Assembly (NCBI RefSeq): GCF_003269035.1
Contig: NZ_QLTK01000047.1
Span: 1 to 39,407, forward strand
Direction of reading: 5' to 3'
DNA length: 39,407 nucleotides
DNA from: Paraburkholderia bryophila
GTDB lineage: Bacteria; Pseudomonadota; Gammaproteobacteria; Burkholderiales; Burkholderiaceae
Positions within the stretch are counted from its first letter, which is position 1; the number at the start of each line of letters is the position of its first letter. Below the pieces are notes generated by a model. It did not search any database. It worked only from the letters and a program-made list of their open reading frames with translations, and was not told the DNA's origin. A program made the position numbers and the translations under genes. Shown piece after piece: positions 31,046 through 39,312 of this stretch.

Positions 31046-34000
31046 GTTGGGCGCGGATCGCCATCCTGCCGCTGCTGGTCCTGTCGGCCGCGCTCAGTGT
31101 GACGTGGGTACTGTGGGACCACGAGCGGCAAGCAGCGCGTCATGAACTGCTCACGCAGTTCGACTTTTCGCTGGGCGACGCCGTCAGCCGCATCGAACAG
31201 CGCATGGGCACGTACGAGCTGCTGCTGCGCGGCGTGCAGAGCCTGTTCGCCGCTGGCGGCGAGATGGACCGCGAACGCTTTCGCGACTACGTCGACACGC
31301 TCAATCTCGACGCCAACTTCTCCGGTATTCAGGCCATCGGTCTGGTGGCATGGGTGCCGGCGGCGCAAAAGAACGACCATATCGGCGCCATGCGCCGGCA
31401 AGGCCTGCGCGGCTACGGCATCGTCCCCGAAGGCGCGCGCGACGCATACGCGCCCGTCATTCAACGCTCGCCGTCGGTCGGCCTGAATCGCGTGGAGCCC
31501 GGCTTCGACGCCTGGGCCGACCCGGTCCGCCGGCGCGCCATGGAACAGGCGCGCGACTCCGGCATGGCGACCGTGTCCGGCAAGGTCAGCCTGGCGGTCG
31601 ACAGCGAGACCAACGCGCGCCCCGGTTTCATCATGTATCTGCCGGTCTACGCGCGCGGGCAGCCACAGGACAGCGTCGCCCAGCGGCGGGCGCACCTGGT
31701 CGGCTGGGTCTACTCGTCGTTCCGGATGCACGACGTGATCGCCAGTCTGTACGGCGAGCAGCCGCCCGGTCTGTCGATCGCGATTTACGACGGCGTCGAA
31801 CCCTCGTCCGCGGCATTGCTGCATAGAACGCCTGGGTCGGCCGGGCATCTGCCGACCGATATATCGGCCAATGAATACCTGGTGGTCGGCGGACACGACT
31901 GGACGCTGACGATGAGCGCTCAGGACGACTTCAAAGCCCGTTTCGGCCGCAACGCGGCGCTGCAGATCGCGGCCACCGGCACGGGCCTGAGCCTGCTGCT
32001 GGCGCTGCTCACCTGGCTCATGATGACCGGCCATGGCCGCGCGCTGCGGCTCGCTTCGTCGATGACCCGGGAACTGCGCGAGAGCGAGGCGAAGTTTCGC
32101 GCGATCGCCGATTGCACGGTGAACTGGGAAGTCTGGTGGGGACCGGACAGCAAGCCGCGCTGGATCAATTCGTCCGTCGAGGAGTACATCGGCTACACCG
32201 TCGGCGAATGCATGGCGATGCCCGACTTTGCCGGCACCGTGATTCATCCGGCGGATCTTGCGCGTGTCATACCTGAAATTCAGAAGGGCCTGCGGGGCAT
32301 TCGCGGCGACGATCTCGAATTTCGTTGTGTCCGCAAGGACGGCGCGCTGATCTGGTTGTCCGTCTCGTGGGTGCCGATCAGCGACTCCCGAGGCAATGGC
32401 ATCGGTTTTCGCACCAGCGGCCGGGACATCACCGAACGCAAACAGGCCGAGGCCGAACTGCGCATCGCGGCGGTGGCGTTCGACTCCATGGAACCGATGA
32501 TGATCACCGACTTCGGCGCAAAAATCCTGCGCGTGAATTCGGCCTTCACCGAGTGCACCGGCTATACGGCCGAGGAAATCGTCGGCAAAACGCCGCAGGT
32601 CCTCCGCTCGGACCGTCACGACGTCGCGTTCTTCCGCACGATGTGGGAAACGATTCATCGGGCTGGCGGTTGGCAGGGAGAAATCTGGGACCGTCGCAAG
32701 AACGGCGAGGTGTACCCCAAATGGCTCACGATTTCCGCCGTGATGGGCGAGAACGGCATGGTCAGCCACTATGTCTGCACGCACCACGACATTACCGAAC
32801 GCAAGATCGCGGAAGAGCGCATCAAGGAGCTCGCGTTCTTCGACGCGCTGACCCGCTTGCCCAACCGTACCCTGTTGCTGGAGCGCCTGAAGCAGGCGAT
32901 GACGGCGAGCGCCCGCAGCGACGCGTGCGGCGCCTTGCTGTTCATCGATCTGGATCACTTCAAGACGCTGAACGATACGCTCGGCCATGACAAAGGCGAC
33001 CTGCTGCTGCAGCAGGTGGCGCAACGCCTTGCGGTGAGCGTTCGCGAGACCGACACCGTGGCGCGGGTGGGGGGCGACGAATTCGTGGTGGTGTTGGGTA
33101 ATCTGCACGAAGAACGGCAGCAGGCCGCCAAACAGACCGAAGCGCTCGGCGAGACGATTCTTGCCGTGCTGGGCAGTCCGTATCAGCTTGGCGAGATCGA
33201 ATACCGCAGCACCGCGAGCATCGGTGCGACCGTGTTCATCGGCCATCAGGCGTCGATCGACGAACTGCTGAAACAGGCCGACCTGGCCATGTACAAATCC
33301 AAGGAACGCGGCCGCAATGCCGTGCGGCTGTTCGATCCCGAGATGCAGACCGTCGTGATGGAGCGGGCCGCGCTGGACGCGGGGCTGCGCACGGCGATCG
33401 AAGAGAACCAGTTCCTGCTGTATTACGAGGCGCAGATCGACGCCGACCGGATTACCGGCGTCGAAGCGCTGGTGCGCTGGCAGCATCCGCAGCGCGGCAT
33501 CGTGATGCCGGCGGATTTCATTCCGGTGGCGGAAGAAACCGGGCTGATCCTCGCGTTGGGCAGTTGGGTGCTGGAGGCGGCCTGCGCGCAACTGGCGGCC
33601 TGGGCGACGCAAGCGGACCTGGCGCATCTCACGATCGCGGTCAATGTCAGCGCCCAGCAGTTCCGCGAACCGGACTTCGTGGACAAGGTCGTGGCGATCA
33701 TCGGTCGAACCGGCGCAAGGCCCCACCGCCTGAAGCTGGAACTGACCGAAAGCGTGCTGGTCGACAACGTGCAGGACATTATTCAGAAGATGGCGGCGCT
33801 CAAAGCGAGAGGAGTCGTCTTTTCTCTCGACGATTTCGGCATCGGCTATTCGTCGCTTTCGTACCTGAAGCGCTTGCCGTTGGACCAGTTGAAGATCGAC
33901 CGTTCGTTCGTGCGGGACGTGCTGGTCGACCCCAACGACGCCGTGATCGCGCGAACCATCGTGGCGCTCGCCCACAGCCTCGGCCTGGGCGTGATCGCCG

Positions 34001-34149
34001 AGGGCGTCGAGACCGAGGCACAGCGGGACTTCCTGGCGGCGGCCGGTTGCCACGCGTATCAGGGCTACTATTTTTGCCGCCCGCTACCTGTCGAGGGTTT
34101 CGAGGCGCTATTGAAGCAGCGCGAAGCGCGTCCCTGCGTGGCCGAATAA
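31042..34149 (+). CDS. CHASE-PAS-PAS-GGDEF-EAL c-di-GMP turnover protein
   Basis: 1035 residues. A membrane helix at about 5-24, a periplasmic CHASE domain (about 60-260; GVQSLFAAGGEMDRERFRDYV), and a second membrane helix (about 310-330). Cytoplasmic PAS domains with PAC ends follow at about 345-470 and 475-590 (GRDITERKQAE, HHDITERKIAE). Then a GGDEF domain with intact GGDEF (677-681) and an inhibitory RETD site (668-671), and an EAL domain with E808-A-L, ELTESVLVDN, DDFGIGYSSLSYL and AEGVET. Both catalytic centres look intact, so synthesis and breakdown of c-di-GMP are both possible. The start GTG at 31042 overlaps the preceding stop by four bases (GTGA), implying coupled translation with the binding protein. 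Confidence 0.95.
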   Translation: MSWARIAILPLLVLSAALSVTWVLWDHERQAARHELLTQFDFSLGDAVSRIEQRMGTYELLLRGVQSLFAAGGEMDRERFRDYVDTLNLDANFSGIQAIGLVAWVPAAQKNDHIGAMRRQGLRGYGIVPEGARDAYAPVIQRSPSVGLNRVEPGFDAWADPVRRRAMEQARDSGMATVSGKVSLAVDSETNARPGFIMYLPVYARGQPQDSVAQRRAHLVGWVYSSFRMHDVIASLYGEQPPGLSIAIYDGVEPSSAALLHRTPGSAGHLPTDISANEYLVVGGHDWTLTMSAQDDFKARFGRNAALQIAATGTGLSLLLALLTWLMMTGHGRALRLASSMTRELRESEAKFRAIADCTVNWEVWWGPDSKPRWINSSVEEYIGYTVGECMAMPDFAGTVIHPADLARVIPEIQKGLRGIRGDDLEFRCVRKDGALIWLSVSWVPISDSRGNGIGFRTSGRDITERKQAEAELRIAAVAFDSMEPMMITDFGAKILRVNSAFTECTGYTAEEIVGKTPQVLRSDRHDVAFFRTMWETIHRAGGWQGEIWDRRKNGEVYPKWLTISAVMGENGMVSHYVCTHHDITERKIAEERIKELAFFDALTRLPNRTLLLERLKQAMTASARSDACGALLFIDLDHFKTLNDTLGHDKGDLLLQQVAQRLAVSVRETDTVARVGGDEFVVVLGNLHEERQQAAKQTEALGETILAVLGSPYQLGEIEYRSTASIGATVFIGHQASIDELLKQADLAMYKSKERGRNAVRLFDPEMQTVVMERAALDAGLRTAIEENQFLLYYEAQIDADRITGVEALVRWQHPQRGIVMPADFIPVAEETGLILALGSWVLEAACAQLAAWATQADLAHLTIAVNVSAQQFREPDFVDKVVAIIGRTGARPHRLKLELTESVLVDNVQDIIQKMAALKARGVVFSLDDFGIGYSSLSYLKRLPLDQLKIDRSFVRDVLVDPNDAVIARTIVALAHSLGLGVIAEGVETEAQRDFLAAAGCHAYQGYYFCRPLPVEGFEALLKQREARPCVAE

Positions 34150-34374
34150 ACCTGATACCTGTCATTGAACACGGCTAGCCGGATTCGCGGATGAATGTAA
34201 AGCTCGCGATACGGACGTTAGTCGAGGCCGGCCCCGGTGCCTGACGGCATGGGTTCTGACACCGGTCCACGCCGTGCTGGCTGTCATTTTCCTTTCGTCG
34301 AGAATGTGGCGGGACGTAGTAACGTATGGGAGACTTTAGCTCTTCCGCCCGGCCACATTGATTTTGAGGCATTT

Positions 34375-37035
34375 ATGTCCAGGGACGTAGACACAATCAC
34401 CGATGAGCGGGTCGCCGCGATCGCCGATCGCATGGTTGACGAAGACAAACGCGTCTCGCCCGTCGCCATCTGGAAAGAACTCGAAGGCGGTTCGCTGGTT
34501 GCAATCGTCGAGGCTTTGCAGCGCTGGCGCGAAGCGCGCCTGCCCAGCACGCCGGACTCGCAGGTCCAAAGCGGTTTGCCGACCGGCGTGGCCGAAACGA
34601 TCATGAGCGCCGCGGACCGCATCTGGACCGCTTCGCAGGACGAGGCGGAGAAAGCGTTCAACCAGCGCCTCAGCGCGCTCAGCCAGCACCTCGACGCCGC
34701 GCTCTCCGAACGCGACGAGGCGTTCGCCGAGTATCAGAAAACCATCGAAGAAGTCGAGGCGGGGCGCGAGCGGCTTGCCGCGCAAACGCGTGCGCTGGCG
34801 GCGTCGGAAGACACGGCCTTGAGCCTCGGCGCGGAGCTGGTGGCGGCAAGCCGCCGCGCCGAAGCGGGCGAGGCGCGCATTGCGGAACTGGAGCAGAGTG
34901 CGCTGGCGGACCACGCCAGGCTCGAAGCCGCCCATGCGACGCTCGAAACGGAGCGTCGGGGGCGTGAGGAACTGGTGGCGTCCAGTGCGGGCAAGGACGA
35001 CGAAATAGCGCGGCTCACGCAAGAACGCGATCACGCGCAGCAGCAGGTTGCGACGTTGACCGAGGCATGTCAGGCGAAAGCGGAAGAGGCGGACCGATGG
35101 TCGCAGGACGCGGTCGCGGCGACCTCGCGCGCGCAAGCCGCCGAGGCGCGCATCGAAGAACTGGAGCAGCAAGCATCGGTTGAAAACGCCGCGCTGGAAG
35201 CGACCAGAGCGACGCTGGACGGAGAGCGTCAGGCGCGTGAGGCGTTGATCGTGGTCGTGGCGGGCAAAGACGCCGAGATCGCGGGGGTCACGCAGGAACG
35301 CGACCATGCGCTGCAGCAGGTCGCTACGTTGGACGAAGCGTGTCAGGCCAAGTCGCAGGAGGCGAGCCGATGGTCGCAAAACGCGGCGGCCGCCACCTCG
35401 CGAGCGCAAGCCGCCGAGACACGCATCGAGGAACTGGAACTGCGCGTGTCGGCGGAAAGCGCTGCGCTGGAAACTACCCGGGCAACACTCGAAGAAGAAC
35501 GTCAGGCGCGGGAAGCGCTGATCGCGGTGGTGGCCGGCAAGGACGCCGAGATAGCGCGCGTCACGCAGGACCGCGATCACGCGCAGCAGCAGATCGCTAC
35601 GTTAAACGAGGCAATTCGGGCGAAGTCGGAAGAAGCGGACAGGTGGTCGCTGGATGCCACCGCGGCGACGACGCGCGCACAGACCGCAGAGGCGCGCATC
35701 GAGGAACTGGAGCAGCAAGCGTCGGTGGAAAGCGCCACGCTCGCGGCCACGAATGCCATGCTCGAAGAAGAGCGCCAGGCTCGCGCAGCGTTGATCATGG
35801 TGGTGGCCGGCAAAGACGCCGAGATAGCACGCGTCACGCAAGACCGCGATCACGCGCAGCAGCAGGTCGCGACGTTGAACGACGCCTGTCAGGCGAAGTC
35901 GGACGAGGCGCAACGGTGGTCGCAGGACGCGGCTGCGGCCACCTCGCGCGCGCAAACCGCCGAGGCGCGAATTCAGGAATTGGAGCAGCAAGCGCGTGTG
36001 GAAATGGCGACGCTCGAGGCCACCAGGGTCTCGCTTGAAGAACAACGCCAGGCGTATGACGTATTGAGCGAACTGGTCGCGAGCAAAGACGCTGAGATAG
36101 CCCGCGTCACGCACGAACGCGACCACGCGCAGCAGCAGGCCGCCACCTTGAGCGACGCCGCTCAGGCGAAGTCGGAAGAGGCGGCGCGAGCCGCGCAGGA
36201 CACGGCGACGGCCACGTCGCGCGCGCAAGCCGCCGAGGCGCGCATCGAGGAACTGGAGCAGCGCCTGTCGACGGAAAGCGCGGCGCTCGCCGCCACCCAG
36301 GCCACGCTTGAAGAGGCACGCCAGGCGCACGAAGTCCTGACCGGGCGTGTTGCTGGCAAAGAGGCCGAGATAGCGCGGCTCACGCAGGAACACGATCACG
36401 CGCGGCAACAACTCGCCGCGCTGGAAGAAAGCCGTCAGGCGCAGTCGGCGGAACTCGACGCGAGCCGCGAACAGGTCGGCACGCTGACCGCCGCGGCGGC
36501 TGCCGCGGGCGCCGAGTTGACGCGACTATCGCAGGAAGCGACGGCGGCGAAGGAACGCGCGGACGCCGCCGAACAGCACGCAGCCGAACTGCAGCAGCGC
36601 ATCGCGGAACGGCCGCACGCCGCCGCCAAACACAATCGACGCCACCCGCAGCCGGACGCCAAAGAGGACGAGACCGACAGCGCCGAGGAAATCGCTGCGC
36701 TGCAGCGTCAATTGGCAGCCCAAGCCAAGGCGCACACCAAGGCTTTCGACGAGCTTCACGCGAATGCCGAGCAATGGGTGACGCATGCTAAAGATCTCAA
36801 GCAACGCCTCGGTCTCGCGACCGAGCGGATCATTTTCATCGACGCGCGCAGCACCGGAGAGGTCGTGCTGGTGCGACGGCTCTCGTCGGAGCTGGAGCGG
36901 CTCAAGCCGGATCACGAGTTGATCTCGCGCGACACGCAGCAAAAACTGATCGGCGCGACGATGGCCCAGCAACTGGCGCAGAAGGGCTATCGCTATGACG
37001 CGGCCACGGCGGTCATGTCGAAGATCGAACGCTGA
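34375..37035 (+). CDS. KfrA-like DNA-binding protein with long repetitive coiled coil
   Basis: 886 residues. Residues 8-60 match the KfrA N-terminal DNA-binding domain (ITDERVAAIADRMVDEDKRV ... IWKELEGG). KfrA-type proteins occur on plasmids, bind DNA and polymerise through coiled coils. Residues 90-206 are helical with one partial repeat. Residues 207-661 are five tandem 91-residue repeats (13 heptads each), listed separately. The acidic linker DAKEDETDSAEE (about 760) leads to a conserved C-terminal domain (LKQRLGLATERIIFIDARS ... LKPDHELISRDTQQK). The ATG at 34375 has GAGG 5 bases upstream; the open frame from 34237 is a longer non-homologous leader. The TPR-glycosyltransferase-like gene starts 11 bases after its stop, so the two form an operon. 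Confidence 0.87.
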   Translation: MSRDVDTITDERVAAIADRMVDEDKRVSPVAIWKELEGGSLVAIVEALQRWREARLPSTPDSQVQSGLPTGVAETIMSAADRIWTASQDEAEKAFNQRLSALSQHLDAALSERDEAFAEYQKTIEEVEAGRERLAAQTRALAASEDTALSLGAELVAASRRAEAGEARIAELEQSALADHARLEAAHATLETERRGREELVASSAGKDDEIARLTQERDHAQQQVATLTEACQAKAEEADRWSQDAVAATSRAQAAEARIEELEQQASVENAALEATRATLDGERQAREALIVVVAGKDAEIAGVTQERDHALQQVATLDEACQAKSQEASRWSQNAAAATSRAQAAETRIEELELRVSAESAALETTRATLEEERQAREALIAVVAGKDAEIARVTQDRDHAQQQIATLNEAIRAKSEEADRWSLDATAATTRAQTAEARIEELEQQASVESATLAATNAMLEEERQARAALIMVVAGKDAEIARVTQDRDHAQQQVATLNDACQAKSDEAQRWSQDAAAATSRAQTAEARIQELEQQARVEMATLEATRVSLEEQRQAYDVLSELVASKDAEIARVTHERDHAQQQAATLSDAAQAKSEEAARAAQDTATATSRAQAAEARIEELEQRLSTESAALAATQATLEEARQAHEVLTGRVAGKEAEIARLTQEHDHARQQLAALEESRQAQSAELDASREQVGTLTAAAAAAGAELTRLSQEATAAKERADAAEQHAAELQQRIAERPHAAAKHNRRHPQPDAKEDETDSAEEIAALQRQLAAQAKAHTKAFDELHANAEQWVTHAKDLKQRLGLATERIIFIDARSTGEVVLVRRLSSELERLKPDHELISRDTQQKLIGATMAQQLAQKGYRYDAATAVMSKIER
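34993..36357 (+). repeat. Five tandem 273-bp repeats inside the KfrA-like gene
   Basis: Units start at 34993, 35266, 35539, 35812 and 36085, each exactly 273 bp (91 codons). Each begins with codons for a lysine-acid pair (KDDEIAR, KDAEIAG, KDAEIAR and so on) and ends at an AG or AS pair. A half unit precedes (about 34855-34992) and a partial sixth follows from 36358. Units 2, 3 and 4 are the most alike. The length equals 13 heptads, so the coiled-coil register is unbroken across repeats. Confidence 0.92.
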
Positions 37036-37046
37036 TCGATCGGCTT

Positions 37047-38669
37047 ATGTGTCCGTCTTCCCTTAGCGAACCTTCCGGTTCCGCTCAAGACGAGCCGACA
37101 GCGCAGCCGGATCCGTCGGCGAGATTCGCCGACGCGCTCGACAAGGTGAAGCCGCTGCTCGACTTGCAGCCGCCGTTGCCCGCCGACCAGTTAGCCGAGG
37201 CGTTGCAACTCGCGGCCGTCAGTTCGCTTGGCTTGGGCCGTCTGGCCGACGCCGAATCCTACTGGCGCCGCGCCATCGCAACGAATCCCCGTTTCGCGGA
37301 CGCTTACCTGAACCTCGCCACCTTGCTGAAGGGACTCGGCCGCGTTGCCGACGTGGAAGCGCTGTTGCGGCAATTGCTCGACGTGTGTCCGGATCTCGCC
37401 GAGGTTCACAACCAGCTCGGCTCACTGCTTCAGGACCAGGCGCGCATGGCCGAAGCGGAAGCGGCATACCGGCAGGCGTCGCGCCTGCTGCCCGATCGTC
37501 TCGAGTTTCATTACAACCTCGGCACCGTGCTGAGACCGCTAGGCCGCTGGAGCGAAGCGGCCGACGCCTATCGGCGTGCCATCGCGCTGCGTGCCGATTT
37601 CGTCATGGGGCACAGCAACCTCGGCAACATCCTGAAGGAACTGGGCCGTCTGCCGGAAGCGGAAGCGGCCTACCGGCAGGCGCTTGCTGTTCGCGACGAC
37701 TATCACATGGCGAGGTTCGCGCTGGCCACGCTGCTGCTGGGCATGGGGCGTTTCGACGAAGGCTGGCGGTTGTACGACGCGCGTCACGCGGACCCCGGGT
37801 CGATGCAGCATAAGACGCAGAAGGTCGTCGGGCGGCCGCGTTGGCAAGGCGAACCGCTGGCGGGGAAAAAACTGCTGGTCTGGCAGGAAGGCGGGCTCGG
37901 CGATGCGATTCATTTTGGCCGCTATCTGACGCTGCTGAAGGCGCAAGGCGCGGCTGAAGTCGCGTTTGTTTGCGCCGCGTCGCTGCATCGACTGTTCGCC
38001 ACGGTGGAAGGCGTCGACGTGGTGTTGACGCACGAGGCCGGGTGGGCTGCGGCCTCACGTTACGACTACTGGACGAGTCCGTTGAGTGCGCCGCTTTATC
38101 TGCGGACAACGACAGAAACGATTCCGGCGCCCGTTCGACTGAAGCTGGACCCGTTGCTCCTCGACGCCTGGCGCGAGCGGCTCGCGGTGCTTCCTGCGGG
38201 CCGCAGAATCGGACTCGTCTGGAAAGGCAATGCGCTACACCAGAACGACGCGAACCGCTCGATATCGTCCCTTGCGTCGCTCGCGCCGCTCTGGCGTCTG
38301 CCCGACGTGAGCTTCGTGAGTCTGCAAAAAGGCGACGGCGAGGACGAGGCGCAAGCGCCGCCCGCCGGACAGCCGCTGCTGCATCTCGGCTCCGCCACGC
38401 AGGACATGGCCGATAGCGCCGCGATCGTCGCGCAACTCGATCTGGTGATCTGCGTGGACACGGCGATCGCGCATCTCGCCGCGTCGGTCGGTACGCGCTG
38501 CTGGGTGATGCTGCCGGAGCAGGCCGTCGACTGGCGCTGGATGCTCGAACGCGACGATTCGCCGTGGTATCCGCAGACCATGCGGCTGTTTCGTCAGCCT
38601 TTGGGGGGACGCTGGCCCGCGGTGATCGAACGGGTACGCCAGGCGTGTGCCGAGGTGTTCGAGGCGTAA
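37047..38669 (+). CDS. TPR protein with glycosyltransferase-9-like C-terminal domain
   Basis: 540 residues. TPR repeats occupy about 40-235 (AESYWRRAIATNPRFADAYLNLA; AAYRQASRLLPDRLEFHYNLG; ADAYRRAIALRADFVMGHSNLG; AAYRQALAVRDDYHMARFALA). A GT9/heptosyltransferase-like domain follows at about 275-530: KLLVWQEGGLGDAIHFGRYL for the N-lobe and IVAQLDLVICVDTAIAHLAASVG plus DWRWMLERDDSPWYP for the C-lobe. Such proteins are often linked to protein or flagellin glycosylation. The ATG at 37047 lies 11 bp after the KfrA-like gene, Shine-Dalgarno weak. Confidence 0.87.
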   Translation: MCPSSLSEPSGSAQDEPTAQPDPSARFADALDKVKPLLDLQPPLPADQLAEALQLAAVSSLGLGRLADAESYWRRAIATNPRFADAYLNLATLLKGLGRVADVEALLRQLLDVCPDLAEVHNQLGSLLQDQARMAEAEAAYRQASRLLPDRLEFHYNLGTVLRPLGRWSEAADAYRRAIALRADFVMGHSNLGNILKELGRLPEAEAAYRQALAVRDDYHMARFALATLLLGMGRFDEGWRLYDARHADPGSMQHKTQKVVGRPRWQGEPLAGKKLLVWQEGGLGDAIHFGRYLTLLKAQGAAEVAFVCAASLHRLFATVEGVDVVLTHEAGWAAASRYDYWTSPLSAPLYLRTTTETIPAPVRLKLDPLLLDAWRERLAVLPAGRRIGLVWKGNALHQNDANRSISSLASLAPLWRLPDVSFVSLQKGDGEDEAQAPPAGQPLLHLGSATQDMADSAAIVAQLDLVICVDTAIAHLAASVGTRCWVMLPEQAVDWRWMLERDDSPWYPQTMRLFRQPLGGRWPAVIERVRQACAEVFEA

Positions 38670-38719
38670 CGCCAAGGACGGCCAGGAAGCTGTCGCCAGG
38701 CGGTTCGTCGCCGGGTCTT

Positions 38720-39127
38720 TTACTTCACGCCGTGTTTCGCCTGCCAGCGTTGCATGAACGCGATTTCCTCATGCTGAGCCCTGATGATGTTGCGCGCCAG
38801 CCGCTTCAACTCCGGATCCTTGCCGTATTGCAATTCCACTTGCGCCATTTCGACCGCGCCCTGATGGTGCGGAATCATATGCGCGACGAAATCCTTGTCG
38901 GCGTCGCCGGTGTAGGCGGGCGCGCTCATGCCTTGCATCATCTTGTCGTCGGCGGCCTTGAACGCTTGCGTCGAATCGCTCGCGCCGGCGTTCGTCGAAG
39001 CCGGCATCTTCATGCCGGGCATACCGGGCATGGTGCCGCTTTGCTGCGCGTGAACCGGCGCGGCCGCGACGGCGAACGCCAGGCTGCTGAACAGACAGAA
39101 GATGCGAAAGGCGCGAAGGTTTTTCAT
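38720..39127 (-). CDS. Secreted DUF305-family protein
   Basis: 135 residues. A signal peptide is visible at about 1-27 (FSSLAFAVAAAPVHA). A methionine-rich stretch (MPGMPGMKM) follows, then a DUF305 helical domain with FVAHMIPHHQGAVEMAQVEL and IIRAQHEEIAFMQRW, in which His and Met are likely metal ligands. Family members such as CopM bind copper or silver in the periplasm; metal binding is inferred from the motifs. The ATG at 39127 fits the signal peptide; the ribosome-binding site is weak. It is convergent with the TPR-glycosyltransferase gene. Its promoter region is short, because the insertion sequence begins about 185 bp upstream. Confidence 0.88.
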   Translation of the reverse strand: MKNLRAFRIFCLFSSLAFAVAAAPVHAQQSGTMPGMPGMKMPASTNAGASDSTQAFKAADDKMMQGMSAPAYTGDADKDFVAHMIPHHQGAVEMAQVELQYGKDPELKRLARNIIRAQHEEIAFMQRWQAKHGVK

Positions 39128-39191
39128 GGTGGATGTCCGTTAGGAAAAGGGTGTTCTGGTCGATGCTTTTATCGGCAGCGGTTCATTTCAT

Positions 39192-39311
39192 TCAGGCTCT
39201 CGCCAACGGATGAAAACCCGCTGCCTCGATGACCTCGATGATTCGCTGCGACGATTGCGTCGACATGACCTTGACGATTTTAACGTTGACGTTGACGTCC
39301 AGCGTCGCTGC
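39192..39311 (-). pseudogene. 3' tail of an unidentified gene cut by the insertion sequence
   Basis: On the minus strand 39 codons read protein-like, with Burkholderia-type codon use (TLDVNVNVKIVKVMSTQSS, then RIIEVIEAAGFHPLARA and a stop). The frame enters the insertion sequence at 39312/39313 and is closed there by a TAG 12 codons further in. So this looks like the C-terminal end of a gene whose 5' part lies beyond the insertion. No family recognised. Confidence 0.45.
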
Positions 39312-39312
39312 T

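Noticed and set aside
30880..34053. A minus-strand open frame of about 1057 codons opposite the GGDEF-EAL gene
   Set aside because: The translation is His/Arg/Gln-rich with no recognisable domain and mirrors codon bias of the plus-strand gene, which has intact GGDEF and EAL motifs. It is a GC-rich shadow.
34336..35580. Long minus-strand open frame opposite the KfrA-like gene
   Set aside because: Arises from the repeated 273-bp units and their codon bias; composition Arg/Leu-rich with no domain.
34993..36357. Regular repeats considered as a CRISPR-like array
   Set aside because: Units are 273 bp, contiguous without spacers, and encode in-frame coiled coil; no cas genes are nearby.
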